A stretch of DNA of 64,000 nucleotides from a virus, in the IMG/VR virus record IMGVR_UViG_3300043548_000722, positions 43,651 to 107,650 of that record, one strand, 5' to 3'. The notes under the pieces are model-generated. The model was not told the DNA's origin, searched no databases, and saw nothing but the letters and a program-made list of their open reading frames with translations. This document shows, piece after piece, positions 27,188 through 35,531 of the stretch. Every line of letters starts with the position of its first letter. Within the stretch, counting starts at the first letter, position 1. The position numbers and the translations under genes are program-made.

Positions 27188-27826
27188 CTATACTGAAAGA
27201 CCCGCGACAATCGCATTTCCGTCTTCTGCGACAATACGGAGCCTGATGTCCAGGGACAACGAAGTGCTGTCGAACGAAGAGCCGAGAAGCTCTATGTTTC
27301 TAACTCTCCGCGATGATGGGAGGTCCGCTCTGCGAGACTGAGCCCTCCGCAGCGCAGAGAGTGCGGCACGAACCTTATCCTCTATAAGTCCGACCTGTGA
27401 ACTTCGCTGTGGATCAGTCCCTAGAATAGATAACAGACCTCCACCGGCGTTGGGCGTAAAGATGTCAGATCCAGGACTCGTAAACAGGTACTTCAAAACA
27501 AACTGCACGATTTCATTAGAAGGATTTGACTGTGACGACGGAGTTAGGGACTCGAAACTAATTATGGACGCATCATAGTCAGCCTGAGAGATCTTAAGGA
27601 CGTTGAGCGTACGGATCGGGGAGCCAAGCTCCGACTCTGGGATGTCTGCAATAACATGTGAGTCGTTAAGAACGACATATACTGGGCTTCGAACGCCGTT
27701 GATGAGAACAGCGGAGATTCCCTGAAACCCGGTGCCCTTGATGTCTAGGGAAAACCCCCCATTGAAGAAGTCAAGGCCGACAACTCTTGCGACTTCTTGA
27801 TACTGAAGGAGCGGAAAATCCATCAC
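27188..27826 (-). CDS. gp25-like baseplate wedge protein with IPT/TIG-like N-terminus
   Basis: The 212-residue product has two parts. Residues about 15-75 look like an IPT/TIG Ig-fold (IKGTGFQGISAVLINGV, then NDSHVIADIPESEL). Residues about 105-212 resemble the gp25/gpW wedge fold: LKYLFTSPGSDIFTPNAGGG, a helix with EDKVRAALSALRRAQ, and paired strands RNIELLGSSFD and LSLDIRLRIV. In P2-like phages gpW is encoded just before gpJ, and here the gene is directly upstream of the J-like gene with a 12-base gap. The IPT/TIG extension is unusual. A MM double start leaves the first Met uncertain. Confidence 0.75.
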   Translation of the reverse strand: MMDFPLLQYQEVARVVGLDFFNGGFSLDIKGTGFQGISAVLINGVRSPVYVVLNDSHVIADIPESELGSPIRTLNVLKISQADYDASIISFESLTPSSQSNPSNEIVQFVLKYLFTSPGSDIFTPNAGGGLLSILGTDPQRSSQVGLIEDKVRAALSALRRAQSRRADLPSSRRVRNIELLGSSFDSTSLSLDIRLRIVAEDGNAIVAGLSV

Positions 27827-28167
27827 AGAGCCTCTGCAAGCAGCGCAGACCGTAGAGCCTGTAATGCTCCAGTCTGAGAACCGTCGAAGGTGCCGAAAAG
27901 ACTGGACCGCAGGGCACGAATCTTTTGAATCTGCCCGAGTGTTGCTCGTGCCGGTATGGCCGCAGATCCAAAACCTACGGCTTCGGCGCTGTCCACTATC
28001 TCCTCAGCTTCAGAGTCGATATCTAAGATTCTATTGTCAATTTCGGTTAGAAACGTAGAAGTCTCTGAGGTATTAGGCCCAGAAAGCCCGGTTTCGACAA
28101 CTGAGGCTATAATTAGCTGGGAAACGTGGTAGCTCAGCCGCACTACGTCAAGCGAAGGTGTGGTCAT
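27823..28167 (-). CDS. Hypothetical tail-operon protein
   Basis: This 114-residue protein is mostly helical, with an amphipathic start (VVRLSYHVSQLIIASVVE), an acidic middle and an Ala/Leu-rich end. It overlaps both neighbours by 4 bases (ATGA). Its place between a 450-residue protein and the gp25-like gene makes it a likely minor baseplate component or assembly factor. No family recognised. Confidence 0.7.
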   Translation of the reverse strand: MTTPSLDVVRLSYHVSQLIIASVVETGLSGPNTSETSTFLTEIDNRILDIDSEAEEIVDSAEAVGFGSAAIPARATLGQIQKIRALRSSLFGTFDGSQTGALQALRSALLAEAL

Positions 28168-29516
28168 TCTGCACCTCTGGCGTACTGTAGTAACTCGGAA
28201 GTCTGCGCATCTAAATCAAACGCACGAACTGCGGACGTAAACACGGTCTCAGCAAATATCGCAAATCTTCCCCTGCGGAGTAACTCGGCTGCCTTATCAA
28301 ACCCCTCTCGGTCAAGGTCGAGAACAAGTCGACGTGACACCTCTGCCAGAGACGGGGCAACCTCAGTAGGAATGCTCAAAATAGTCTGTAGTAGGGTAGT
28401 CTCAGTAGGAACGGGGACCCCAAAGGCATTCAGGCATCTGGCCGTGTTCGTCGTTACCGTAGAAACCTGCGCTGCCGCTGCGGCAAGTCTCTGCATGAGA
28501 CGAGCAGCATCGCCTCGGGACGAGATAGACGCTGCCTCTTCTGGCGTTGGGATGTCTGCTCGCAGAAGTGCTTTTAGCGGGTATACCTCTTTAACAGCCT
28601 CTATCATTAGATTTTTGGCAGCTGATGTTATTGTTACCGGACCTTCAGGGGCCGCGTCCGACACAGTCACTCCGACTGAGCTAACGCCGGTAATCTCGGT
28701 CAAGAAATTTCCTACACGAAGAATATCGCCCACCTCCACTCGACAGAGCAGAGGATTGATTGTGAGCAGTACGGTCTGTCCTTGGCGAGAAGATTGAAAT
28801 TTACTAGGGAAAGCGGACGCCTCGCTTAATCTATGCGAGCTAGACGATGGAAATGAAAGAGCTCTTATGACTCCTCCAGATGCAACGATACCAGCCAGCG
28901 CGGCAGAGGGCTGAGTTTGCTGAGCCGCTCTTTTTAGGGAGAGCAGAGGGGCCACCGCCGCAACCGGCAGCAGCGTACTGTGCAGCTGACTGTCTCCAGA
29001 GGTAATGTCCGAGACGATTATGGCTACGTCCGCTAACCTCCGTCGTACATCGTGAAGAATCCGAGTCAGTCTGTTCCCCGCGTCATCGATCGATACCACT
29101 TTATTGCGGACCAAGGAACGGGTCATTTGGTTTGCGAGTTCTCCAGACTGGCGAAGAACTGCACGCAGCCCGTCCTCGGTAGGATTTCTGAGCGTCTGAT
29201 CTATCTGTCGTACAACTTCTGCTGAAGATGGGACTTGCACCTCTACGGGAGTCGTCTGCGAATCATAGGCTGCCTCCACTGCCCGACAGAGCAGCGCATG
29301 GAGATCACTTAGGGCTATACCAAGCGCGCGAGCTCTCTTTAGACGAAAGTACTGTAGGATCTCTGGCTGATGAATCAAGGTCTGAGCCACTCGGCTCCTG
29401 GCTTGGTCCCATCTCAGTTGCCGTTCCGTCTCCCCGGGCACAAGATCTCTTGGTGTCGCCCGAATCCTTAGCGCAGATCGAATCTGCGCTTGAGAAACGT
29501 TGAGTTTGTGTGCCAT
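28164..29516 (-). CDS. Hypothetical baseplate-region protein (450 aa)
   Basis: The start at 29516 (MAHKLNVSQAQIRSALR) is chosen because it overlaps the upstream stop by ATGA; the frame continues upstream to 29609 without such support. The first 230 residues are helical and basic. Residues about 265-310 form a small beta unit, VEVGDILRVGNFLTEITGV, similar to the GD..L module of the giant proteins nearby. The C-terminal 130 residues are helical again. A structural role in the baseplate is inferred from context only. Confidence 0.7.
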   Translation of the reverse strand: MAHKLNVSQAQIRSALRIRATPRDLVPGETERQLRWDQARSRVAQTLIHQPEILQYFRLKRARALGIALSDLHALLCRAVEAAYDSQTTPVEVQVPSSAEVVRQIDQTLRNPTEDGLRAVLRQSGELANQMTRSLVRNKVVSIDDAGNRLTRILHDVRRRLADVAIIVSDITSGDSQLHSTLLPVAAVAPLLSLKRAAQQTQPSAALAGIVASGGVIRALSFPSSSSHRLSEASAFPSKFQSSRQGQTVLLTINPLLCRVEVGDILRVGNFLTEITGVSSVGVTVSDAAPEGPVTITSAAKNLMIEAVKEVYPLKALLRADIPTPEEAASISSRGDAARLMQRLAAAAAQVSTVTTNTARCLNAFGVPVPTETTLLQTILSIPTEVAPSLAEVSRRLVLDLDREGFDKAAELLRRGRFAIFAETVFTSAVRAFDLDAQTSELLQYARGAE

Positions 29517-30412
29517 CAGGTCACCGTCAGTGAGATGACGTTGAGCGATGTCGGTAGAGCGGGGAACCTGCGGGCGGGGGCGATGCTGGGTGCGAACTGA
29601 ATTTCGCACTCGCCTGGAGAGACGCCGACGACCGTGAGCACGTTGTCTTTCTGAGTAACGGTAGCCACGGTCGGGTCCGAACTCTTGGCGCTCACAAGGC
29701 AGACTGTGAGACGGTCTGAGTCGGGGTTCTTTGGGTATGGCCCAACAAGTCCACTTGAGAGCACGCTGTTGATCGTGATCTCAACGTCGTCTCCGGCCGC
29801 CAACGTCACGGCAGAAGATGGAACGTCTACATACGCGACGTACGGCCAGACGAGCTCAGTGAACCCAGTCGCCGGCAGGTCCGGGACCATGACATGAAAG
29901 ACCTGCTCTCCGTAGGACTCGACCACAACATCGTAGCGAGCACCGCGCAGCAAGTCGAACTCGACGTAGCCCTGGCCATCCGACGAGATGAGAACCTTGG
30001 CGTTGCCGGTCGCCATACCTCCGCTGATCCGCACGTAGTCCGTCAGCATGAGGTCAATCGTGACGTCAGGAAGTCGCTGCCCGGCCGCGCCGATCAGAAA
30101 CCCGCTGACTCTGCACAGATTTGCCTGAGTCGCAGGAGGGCGGGCATCTAAGTCCTGGCCCGCAACATCGAAGATGGAGTCCTCCTCGATGACGACGCTC
30201 AGCTTCTTTGCAAAGCTAAAGCCGGCCTTGAAGAAGCGCACCCAGTAGGTTTCTACCGGAAGCTCAAACACGACTTCGCCCGACGAGTCCGTATTCCCGC
30301 TGTCAATGAAGGTCGTTCCGTCCTCTGTGAAGACAAAGACCGTCACGCCAGGAACCTGAGTCTCTCGTGTCTCGTCAGAGGAGTCGTATGTGTAAAAGGT
30401 GACCGATGCCAT
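29516..30412 (-). CDS. Ig-like / carboxypeptidase-regulatory-like tail protein
   Basis: This 298-residue beta protein has two carboxypeptidase-regulatory-like units. The first (about 15-75) has VPGVTVFVFTEDG, DSSGEVVFELPVETYWVRF. The second (about 98-190) has CRVSGFLIGAAGQRLPDVTI and GQGYVEFDLLRGARYDVVV. The C-terminal 95 residues look like a bacterial Ig-like (BIG2) domain: SAKSSDPTVATVTQKDN then LTVVGVSPGECEIQF. Such domains occur in fibres and baseplates that touch cell surfaces. It overlaps the upstream and downstream genes by 1-3 bases. Confidence 0.75.
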   Translation of the reverse strand: MASVTFYTYDSSDETRETQVPGVTVFVFTEDGTTFIDSGNTDSSGEVVFELPVETYWVRFFKAGFSFAKKLSVVIEEDSIFDVAGQDLDARPPATQANLCRVSGFLIGAAGQRLPDVTIDLMLTDYVRISGGMATGNAKVLISSDGQGYVEFDLLRGARYDVVVESYGEQVFHVMVPDLPATGFTELVWPYVAYVDVPSSAVTLAAGDDVEITINSVLSSGLVGPYPKNPDSDRLTVCLVSAKSSDPTVATVTQKDNVLTVVGVSPGECEIQFAPSIAPARRFPALPTSLNVISLTVT

Positions 30413-31080
30413 CAGGACCTCCGGGGGAGAGGAATCAGCTCGAGTTCCTGAACTTCGAGAAGGTCGCTTCCTGTCGCGGCAAGGTCAAAGAGGTCAATGT
30501 TCGCCTGATTGGGAACTGTTACGTTTCGCACAAGTGCGGTGCCTGAGATGGTCAGCAGCCCCTGGATGCCCCGAACGACATTGAACGAGACTTGCCCTGA
30601 CGCATTTGAGACGGCAGTCACATCGGCAGCGACAAACCCGATGCCCATCTTTCTTGCCGACTCGATGCTTGGGCTGAAGCGGACGTAGACACCTTGAAGG
30701 TAGTCCCCTGCCGCGTCGATGAAGGTGCCCGTGATGAGGCACGTATTGGATGACCCTACATCCGGCGCATCGGGGACGTCTACGTTTGAGGCGTGGTCAA
30801 ACGCGAAAACAACGTCAGTGGCTGTGTACTCGACGGAGTTGACCGTGAAGGTCCACACCAAGTCGTACTGGCCCGAGGTCGCCGGAGTCCACGGCGCGGT
30901 GTAAACGCCCAGCTCGGTGTTCGTCGGATTTGTGATGGTCGCGACAGTTACTCCGGCCTTCTGAATGACCAGAGTCGGAGCACTGTCAGCGTTTACTCTG
31001 AAAGTAGATCCAGAACTAGAGGTGAACTGGATGGTCAGGATGGACGATGTGGCGACCCCGACTGCCTTAAAGCTGCTCAT
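30412..31080 (-). CDS. Ig-like beta protein of the tail operon
   Basis: Residues about 1-95 form a beta-sandwich with the phrase GVYTAPWTPATSGQYDLVW, as in phage adaptor or BppU-type N-domains. Residues about 112-200 resemble the carboxypeptidase-regulatory-like unit of the next gene (CLITGTFIDAAGDYLQGVYV against CRVSGFLIGAAGQRLPDVTI), so the two genes share a duplicated domain. Total 222 residues. Likely a fibre or baseplate adhesin component. Confidence 0.7.
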   Translation of the reverse strand: MSSFKAVGVATSSILTIQFTSSSGSTFRVNADSAPTLVIQKAGVTVATITNPTNTELGVYTAPWTPATSGQYDLVWTFTVNSVEYTATDVVFAFDHASNVDVPDAPDVGSSNTCLITGTFIDAAGDYLQGVYVRFSPSIESARKMGIGFVAADVTAVSNASGQVSFNVVRGIQGLLTISGTALVRNVTVPNQANIDLFDLAATGSDLLEVQELELIPLPRRS

Positions 31081-31081
31081 C

Positions 31082-31480
31082 CTAGCTCCTGACGGAGAAG
31101 GTCAGTACGCCGGTGAGGTCGCCAATCACTGCCGGAGCGATCAGTTCCACCCCGTCCTCAATGGGCTGCGACGTAACAGACGGGTTTGAAAGCTCAGTGG
31201 ATACCTCAAGGACTGCCTCGAGACGGGTGATGTCCGTCTTCACAAGAGTGCCCTCGGCACTCAGCGCGAGGTAGTGAATCACAAACCACCCCGGAGCGGT
31301 CGGGGTGAAGGTGTTGATGTAGACGCGCGTTTCTGTGGTGCTGAGCGAGGCAGACTCGGTAAGTGTGAGGTCCCAGCTCGTACCCGTGTCCATGCTGAAC
31401 ACTTTGGCCGTGACCGTAAGGCCTGTATACGGAGAGTAGAAGGCAATCCGGTAAGGAACGCCGACAGTCGCGGTACTCAT
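31082..31480 (-). CDS. Small Ig-like tail protein
   Basis: The ATG at 31480 overlaps the upstream stop (ATGA), giving 132 residues. It is beta-rich: VGVPYRIAFYSPYTGL, RVYINTFTPTAPGWFVIHYL. The FTPTAPGWFVIHY phrase parallels APWTPATSGQYDLVW in the next protein, which points to a common Ig-like fold. Probably part of the same adhesin or fibre assembly. Confidence 0.7.
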   Translation of the reverse strand: MSTATVGVPYRIAFYSPYTGLTVTAKVFSMDTGTSWDLTLTESASLSTTETRVYINTFTPTAPGWFVIHYLALSAEGTLVKTDITRLEAVLEVSTELSNPSVTSQPIEDGVELIAPAVIGDLTGVLTFSVRS

Positions 31481-31986
31481 GAATCCGTCCGGAAGAGGTC
31501 CGAGAGATAGCCGCCATAGGTTCCGTGGATGCACTTGATTTGAGAGAACTTGTCTCCGTCAAAGCCACCACAGAACGTCATCTTGATCGAGGGACTGACA
31601 AAGACTGCCATTAGATACCAGTCGAAGTCTCCCTTTTCGATGATCTCCTCCGGCACTCCCAGAGGCTGCTTTTTGGCCTGCCCCTGCCCCTCTCCCTGCC
31701 AAACTGCACGGGGCACTGGAAGCCCCGGAGTCATCGCAAGGTATGCATACGGCTCCGTATGCTTGCCGAGGATGACTTCGGCCGAAGTCTCATCTTCCGG
31801 TAGGAAGAGCATGGGCAAGGTCGGCAAAGATGGAACGCCGTTGTCCATCTCGAACACGTAGAGTGCCGCGAGGACTGGGCGCGTCTTGCTTTCCCGGTCC
31901 TCGACCATGCTGTCAATCAGGAACCGCGCCCACTGAAGGGCAACCTCATCCGGATTGCTCGCCGTCGACAGGTCCACCGTTGCCAT
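31477..31986 (-). CDS. Hypothetical tail-operon protein
   Basis: This 169-residue protein has an acidic helical start, a beta centre (LAALYVFEMDNG, PMLFLPEDETSAEVILG) and a C-terminal half with FDWYLMAVFVSPSIKMTFCGG. It overlaps the upstream gene by 41 bases and the downstream gene by 4 bases. No family recognised; a minor structural or assembly protein is likely from context. Confidence 0.7.
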   Translation of the reverse strand: MATVDLSTASNPDEVALQWARFLIDSMVEDRESKTRPVLAALYVFEMDNGVPSLPTLPMLFLPEDETSAEVILGKHTEPYAYLAMTPGLPVPRAVWQGEGQGQAKKQPLGVPEEIIEKGDFDWYLMAVFVSPSIKMTFCGGFDGDKFSQIKCIHGTYGGYLSDLFRTDS

Positions 31987-32320
31987 GCTTCTTCCGAAGA
32001 GTCACGTACATCTCTGCGGCAGTGTTTACCGCATCGCGCGCAAGCGCAGGACTCAGTTTCGAGATCATAGCCGCTACAAGCTTCCTTGGGAAGGACAGCG
32101 TGGGCATGGCGGACAGGAGAGAGCAGAGACCCAAAATCTCCGTCACGATCTTGTACTCAGAGGGGGTCAGTAGCGTAGTTGGCTCTCCAGACAGCGAGAA
32201 AATCTCTCCCGTCTCGGTGTCGAAGATGGCCTTCTCCCCTTCGTAGCCATCCATGATGGCCTTCACGGCTGCATCCAATGTTTTGCGCGGCTTCTTCTTG
32301 CTACCGACAAAGGCAAACAT
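31946..32320 (-). CDS. Small helical protein of the tail operon
   Basis: The 124-residue product starts at ATG 32320 (MFAFVGSKKK), 5 bases after a GGAGG site; ATG 32323 is also possible. A basic start, an acidic beta region with IFDTETGEIFSL and a C-terminal helical domain (GLCSLLSAMPTLSFPRKLVA) are visible. It lies after a hairpin that separates it from the coiled-coil gene. It may be an assembly factor or tail component, but no family is recognised. Confidence 0.65.
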   Translation of the reverse strand: MFAFVGSKKKPRKTLDAAVKAIMDGYEGEKAIFDTETGEIFSLSGEPTTLLTPSEYKIVTEILGLCSLLSAMPTLSFPRKLVAAMISKLSPALARDAVNTAAEMYVTLRKKHGNGGPVDGEQSG

Positions 32321-32339
32321 CATGACCTCCAAAATGAAC

Positions 32340-32368
32340 GAGGCCCTGGCGGAGTACGCCAGGGCCTC
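32340..32368 (-). terminator. Intercistronic hairpin after the coiled-coil gene
   Basis: A perfect 12-base-pair stem (32340-32351 with 32357-32368) with a 5-base loop lies between the coiled-coil gene and the next gene on the minus strand. It is followed by GTTCATTTTGG rather than a clean U-tract. It may partly terminate or protect an mRNA that over-represents the upstream coiled-coil gene. Confidence 0.6.
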
Positions 32369-32387
32369 TACCCTCTAACCCGAAGGA

Positions 32388-34193
32388 TCAGAAGGCGCCG
32401 CCGCCGCCGGACGACTGGATCGGGGACCGAACCGTCATGAAGCGAGTGGTGGTGAAGGTCTGTGTCGTAGCGATGGGATCGCTGTCGAAGCACATGAACT
32501 GCACCTCAACCGTGCGGTTGTAGTACGCGCCGATCTCGGCCCACGCCTCGAACTGGCCGGTGCCCGTGCGAGACATCTTGTACCAGTTGGTCAGGCCGAT
32601 TGCATCGGTGGTTCCGAGGGCGGAACCTGCCGAGGCGGCGTTGTACAGCGTGGGGTTGGATGCGCCCTGGCCGAGACCCTGCGCGATGATGAGGGCCTGA
32701 CCCTGGGCTGCACCGTTGGTGCCGACCACATCCGGGTCCTCAAGCGCGCCGGTCGTGCCGTCCTGGATGGTCAGACCGAAGCGGATGCGGAACGCGGAAG
32801 CGCCCGAGTAGACCTCGGAGGGAACCGAGGGGACCAGGCGGGCGTTGGTTGTCACCTGGAGGGTGTCAACCACGGCCTTGATGGCGGCGATGTCGGCCGA
32901 GACGTTGGCGCCGGTCGGAGTACCGATCTTCGACTGGATGTCCTGGGTGTCGGTCTCGATGTCGTTGACCTTGGACTTGATCGCAGCCAGGCCTGTCGTG
33001 GCGTCGGTCAGCTCCTCGTGCGCCTCGCGGAGCAGGAAGCCGGCCGTGCCAGCCGTGGTGTAGGTCGCCAGGCTCTCAGCCCACACGTCGGTGCCGGCCA
33101 GGTTGTCGTAGATCTTCTTCAGACCTTCGGCAACGCTGACGGGGTTACCGGCGATGGCGCCACCCGCGAACACCGCGCTGACATCGCCGATTTCGGTCGC
33201 GAGACCGTCCACGACGCCGTCAATGGTGTCCAGCTTGGTCTCGTTGGCGTCGATCTCGGCCTTCAGGGCTGCGAGGCCCGTGGTGCCGTCGGCAAGCGCC
33301 GAAGCGATGCCATCGACCACCGTGTCCACGGTGTCAACCTTGGACTCGATGTTGCCGAGGTCGGTGTCGACGCTGTCGAGGCGAACCTCGAGAGCCGAGA
33401 GACCGTAGGTCGCGTCCTCAACAGCGGCCTTGATCGCGTCAACGTTGCTGTCGACGGTCGCGAGGTCACCGCTCAGGGCAGCGATCTTGCCGAACACCGT
33501 GGCCGAAGCCGAAGTGTCAGCAGCCAGACCGATCAGGTCCTCAGCGGCCTCGGAGGCAGCCACAGTACGGTCGAGCAGCAGGTCAAGACGACCGCCGTTC
33601 GCCCAGTCACCCTGGAGCTCGTTGGTGTCGGCGAGGATCGCCGTCACGTCGGTCTGAAGAGCGCCGACCTCGGAATCAACCGTGTCGATCAGAGCCTTCA
33701 GGGCGCCGAGGCCGTCAGTGGCGTTGTCCAGGTCATCCTGAACGCCATCCACCTTGTTGAAGATCGTGGCCAGGGCAGCCGCGACAGTCGCCGGAGCGGA
33801 GATGTCGTTGAAGGTCTGCGCGCTGACGTCGCCGATCTCAGAGGCGATGCCGTCCACGACCGTGTCCACGGTCGCCACGTCCGAGAGGACCTGGGCGATG
33901 TGGTTGGCCGGAGCGTAGGCCCACAGGGGGATACGCACGGACTCGCTGTTCTTGGTCACAACCGCGTAGTACATCTTGTCCGCGGTCATGGCCGTGGAGA
34001 GGACCTTGAGGGCGTAGAGACCGCCGCCCATGTCGTCCACGGAAACACCGGAAGCGAGGGTCGAATCGACGCCAGCGGCGTCATCGGCCTCGTAGACGAC
34101 GGCGGTCGGGTTGAGCGACGCAGCCGACATCTGGAACGGGAAATAGGCGTTCTTCCCAGAGGGGACGACACGCTCAAAAGCCATGGTAGCCAT
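32388..34193 (-). CDS. Long coiled-coil structural protein (fibre/whisker-like)
   Basis: Residues about 1-95 are a small beta domain (RVVPSGKNAYFPFQMSAAS, MYYAVVTKNSESVRIPLWAY). Residues about 100-450 are tandem coiled-coil repeats with unit phrases such as VATVDTVVDGIASEIGDVS and KVDTVDTVVDGIASALADG, spaced by TTGLAALKAEID-type helices. The C-terminal 130 residues are a Gly-rich beta region that ends in GGGG AF. Total 601 residues. This resembles trimeric fibres or whiskers with an N-terminal adaptor and C-terminal knob. A good ribosome-binding site and a hairpin after the gene suggest high expression. Confidence 0.8.
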   Translation of the reverse strand: MATMAFERVVPSGKNAYFPFQMSAASLNPTAVVYEADDAAGVDSTLASGVSVDDMGGGLYALKVLSTAMTADKMYYAVVTKNSESVRIPLWAYAPANHIAQVLSDVATVDTVVDGIASEIGDVSAQTFNDISAPATVAAALATIFNKVDGVQDDLDNATDGLGALKALIDTVDSEVGALQTDVTAILADTNELQGDWANGGRLDLLLDRTVAASEAAEDLIGLAADTSASATVFGKIAALSGDLATVDSNVDAIKAAVEDATYGLSALEVRLDSVDTDLGNIESKVDTVDTVVDGIASALADGTTGLAALKAEIDANETKLDTIDGVVDGLATEIGDVSAVFAGGAIAGNPVSVAEGLKKIYDNLAGTDVWAESLATYTTAGTAGFLLREAHEELTDATTGLAAIKSKVNDIETDTQDIQSKIGTPTGANVSADIAAIKAVVDTLQVTTNARLVPSVPSEVYSGASAFRIRFGLTIQDGTTGALEDPDVVGTNGAAQGQALIIAQGLGQGASNPTLYNAASAGSALGTTDAIGLTNWYKMSRTGTGQFEAWAEIGAYYNRTVEVQFMCFDSDPIATTQTFTTTRFMTVRSPIQSSGGGGAF

Positions 34194-34252
34194 GGAGGAC
34201 CTCTCACGTTCTTGGGTTGACGAGAGGCTGCCGCTTTAGACGCCGGCGCTCA

Positions 34253-34465
34253 TTACTGTTTACGAATTTGGTTCTTCAACGTCTGGTACGTGTTGAAGAA
34301 CTTGCACTCTTCGGTAGACGGCCAAGTAGACTCGGCCTTGTCGAGTTCCTCTTCTGTAATCTTGAAGACCCAGAACACGCGCCTGCCTTCTCGCTTTACC
34401 GACACGATCGGGAAGCCGCGGGAGACAAGGAAAGAGGCAAATGCCATGTCCTGAGTTTCGAACAT
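34253..34465 (-). CDS. Small protein resembling the DUF5659 type
   Basis: This 70-residue protein begins MFETQDMAFASFLVSRGFPI and continues with RVFWVFKITEEELDKAE and a C-terminal NTYQTLKNQIRK. That order (acidic start, GF strand, F-x-F strand, helix, LK-I end) is typical of small phage proteins of the DUF5659 type, whose function is unknown. It overlaps the upstream gene by one base and lies in the tail operon next to the sigma-like factor. Confidence 0.7.
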   Translation of the reverse strand: MFETQDMAFASFLVSRGFPIVSVKREGRRVFWVFKITEEELDKAESTWPSTEECKFFNTYQTLKNQIRKQ

Positions 34466-34698
34466 CAGGTGAGGGCCGAAGAAAGAGAGGGAAAAAACTC
34501 GGAGATAAACGACTCCGAGTGAAGACGAGATAACTCTACCGCACGACGCCTGATTTGTCTACTTCCGGTCCTCGCTTCCTTCACTATTAGCAGGGTTTCT
34601 TTGTATAGTAGAAGTTCGTACTCACGCGCACGGAGAGCTTCGCGAAGCTCCGCCTCTATTTGTGAGATTAGGGCCGACGATTCTTGGGAGGCATCCAT
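34465..34698 (-). CDS. Small helical hypothetical protein
   Basis: This 77-residue protein is one long charged helix (LISQIEAELREALRAREYEL, then basic TGSRQIRRRAVELSRL). It lies 2 bases after the sigma-like gene and overlaps the next one, so it is co-translated. It could be a regulator or scaffold, but nothing identifies it. Confidence 0.65.
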   Translation of the reverse strand: MDASQESSALISQIEAELREALRAREYELLLYKETLLIVKEARTGSRQIRRRAVELSRLHSESFISEFFPSLSSALT

Positions 34699-34700
34699 GA

Positions 34701-35531
34701 CTAAAATGATGCCTCATACGTGCGATATTTCTCTGAAATCTTACCCTTGACCTGAGATACCTTCGAGGCGCTCCAGTTGAGTTCGGCGGCGATTTCGTTG
34801 GTCGACGCTGTCTTACGCTTCCCGTTTTTTCCGAACAAGAAGTTAAAAACCGACTGCTCCTCTAGAGTAAGATCGTAGGGTAGCATCTCAATAATCTCGC
34901 GATGTCGAGGAGACACCTCTTCGAACGGATTGCTCTCAAACCCGTCTTCTCCGCCTGTCGGGATCACAAAAATATCAGGGCGCATCTCTCGCGCTAAACG
35001 CTCTACTTTCTTGAGGCTGATCTTCATGTAATCAGCAATTTCTTGTTGGGTCGGGTCTCTGCTCAAGTCTTCCCTTAGAGAGTCTATTGCCCGTTGATAA
35101 TCGCCGATTCTATTGGCCTGTGCTTCGACGATACGAGTGAAGTTTTGATGTTTTTTAACGTACCTATTCAAACTGCGCAGGTTGGTTGTGACATGAGTTG
35201 CGATCTGCGTCCCGCGGGAAGGGTCATAAGTACGTAGGGCTTTGACCGCCAGAGATCTTGCCTCTGCCTCGATTGCGGGTCTGTAGATGCGCGGTGCGCG
35301 GTGCTTATTGACCTGCGCGGTAATTACTGGATTTAGACTACTGAGTAGCGGCTGTAGCTTGTCCGGATCTTCGTTCGAGACCTTCCACTGGCGCCAAAGA
35401 TCCACCTCATTGGCCGCTTTTCCCGTAAATGGGACGGTCTGCCCCGTAGGATCCTTCTGCCCCCAAGTTGGGGGGAACTGGTGAGGATCCTTAGCCGCGG
35501 TCTTAATCATCCAGTCCCTAAGCGATGCCAC
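34701..35531 (-). CDS. Sigma-70-like transcription factor
   Basis: This 276-residue protein looks like a phage RNA-polymerase sigma factor. Residues about 80-125 recall region 2: AEARSLAVKALRTYDPSRGT then IATHVTTNLRSLNRYVKKH. Residues about 145-185 recall region 3: DLSRDPTQQEIADYMKISLK. Residues about 220-270 recall region 4, with LTLEEQSVFNFLFGKNGKRK and NEIAAELNWSASKVSQVKGK, a helix-turn-helix for the -35 element. The start is unusual (a 60-residue leader with MIKTAAKDPHQFPPTW). It could direct host polymerase to late promoters, like T4 gp55. It overlaps the upstream gene by one base. Confidence 0.85.
   Translation of the reverse strand: MASLRDWMIKTAAKDPHQFPPTWGQKDPTGQTVPFTGKAANEVDLWRQWKVSNEDPDKLQPLLSSLNPVITAQVNKHRAPRIYRPAIEAEARSLAVKALRTYDPSRGTQIATHVTTNLRSLNRYVKKHQNFTRIVEAQANRIGDYQRAIDSLREDLSRDPTQQEIADYMKISLKKVERLAREMRPDIFVIPTGGEDGFESNPFEEVSPRHREIIEMLPYDLTLEEQSVFNFLFGKNGKRKTASTNEIAAELNWSASKVSQVKGKISEKYRTYEASF

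Noticed and set aside
32388-34193. CRISPR-like repeats in the coiled-coil gene
   Set aside because: The repeats are degenerate, in frame and coding. There are no unique spacers of fixed length and no cas genes.
33018-34220. A 400-residue open frame on the plus strand
   Set aside because: It is antisense to the coiled-coil repeat gene. Repeats and biased codons keep the opposite strand open. It has no ribosome-binding site and its sequence is His/Arg/Gly-biased.
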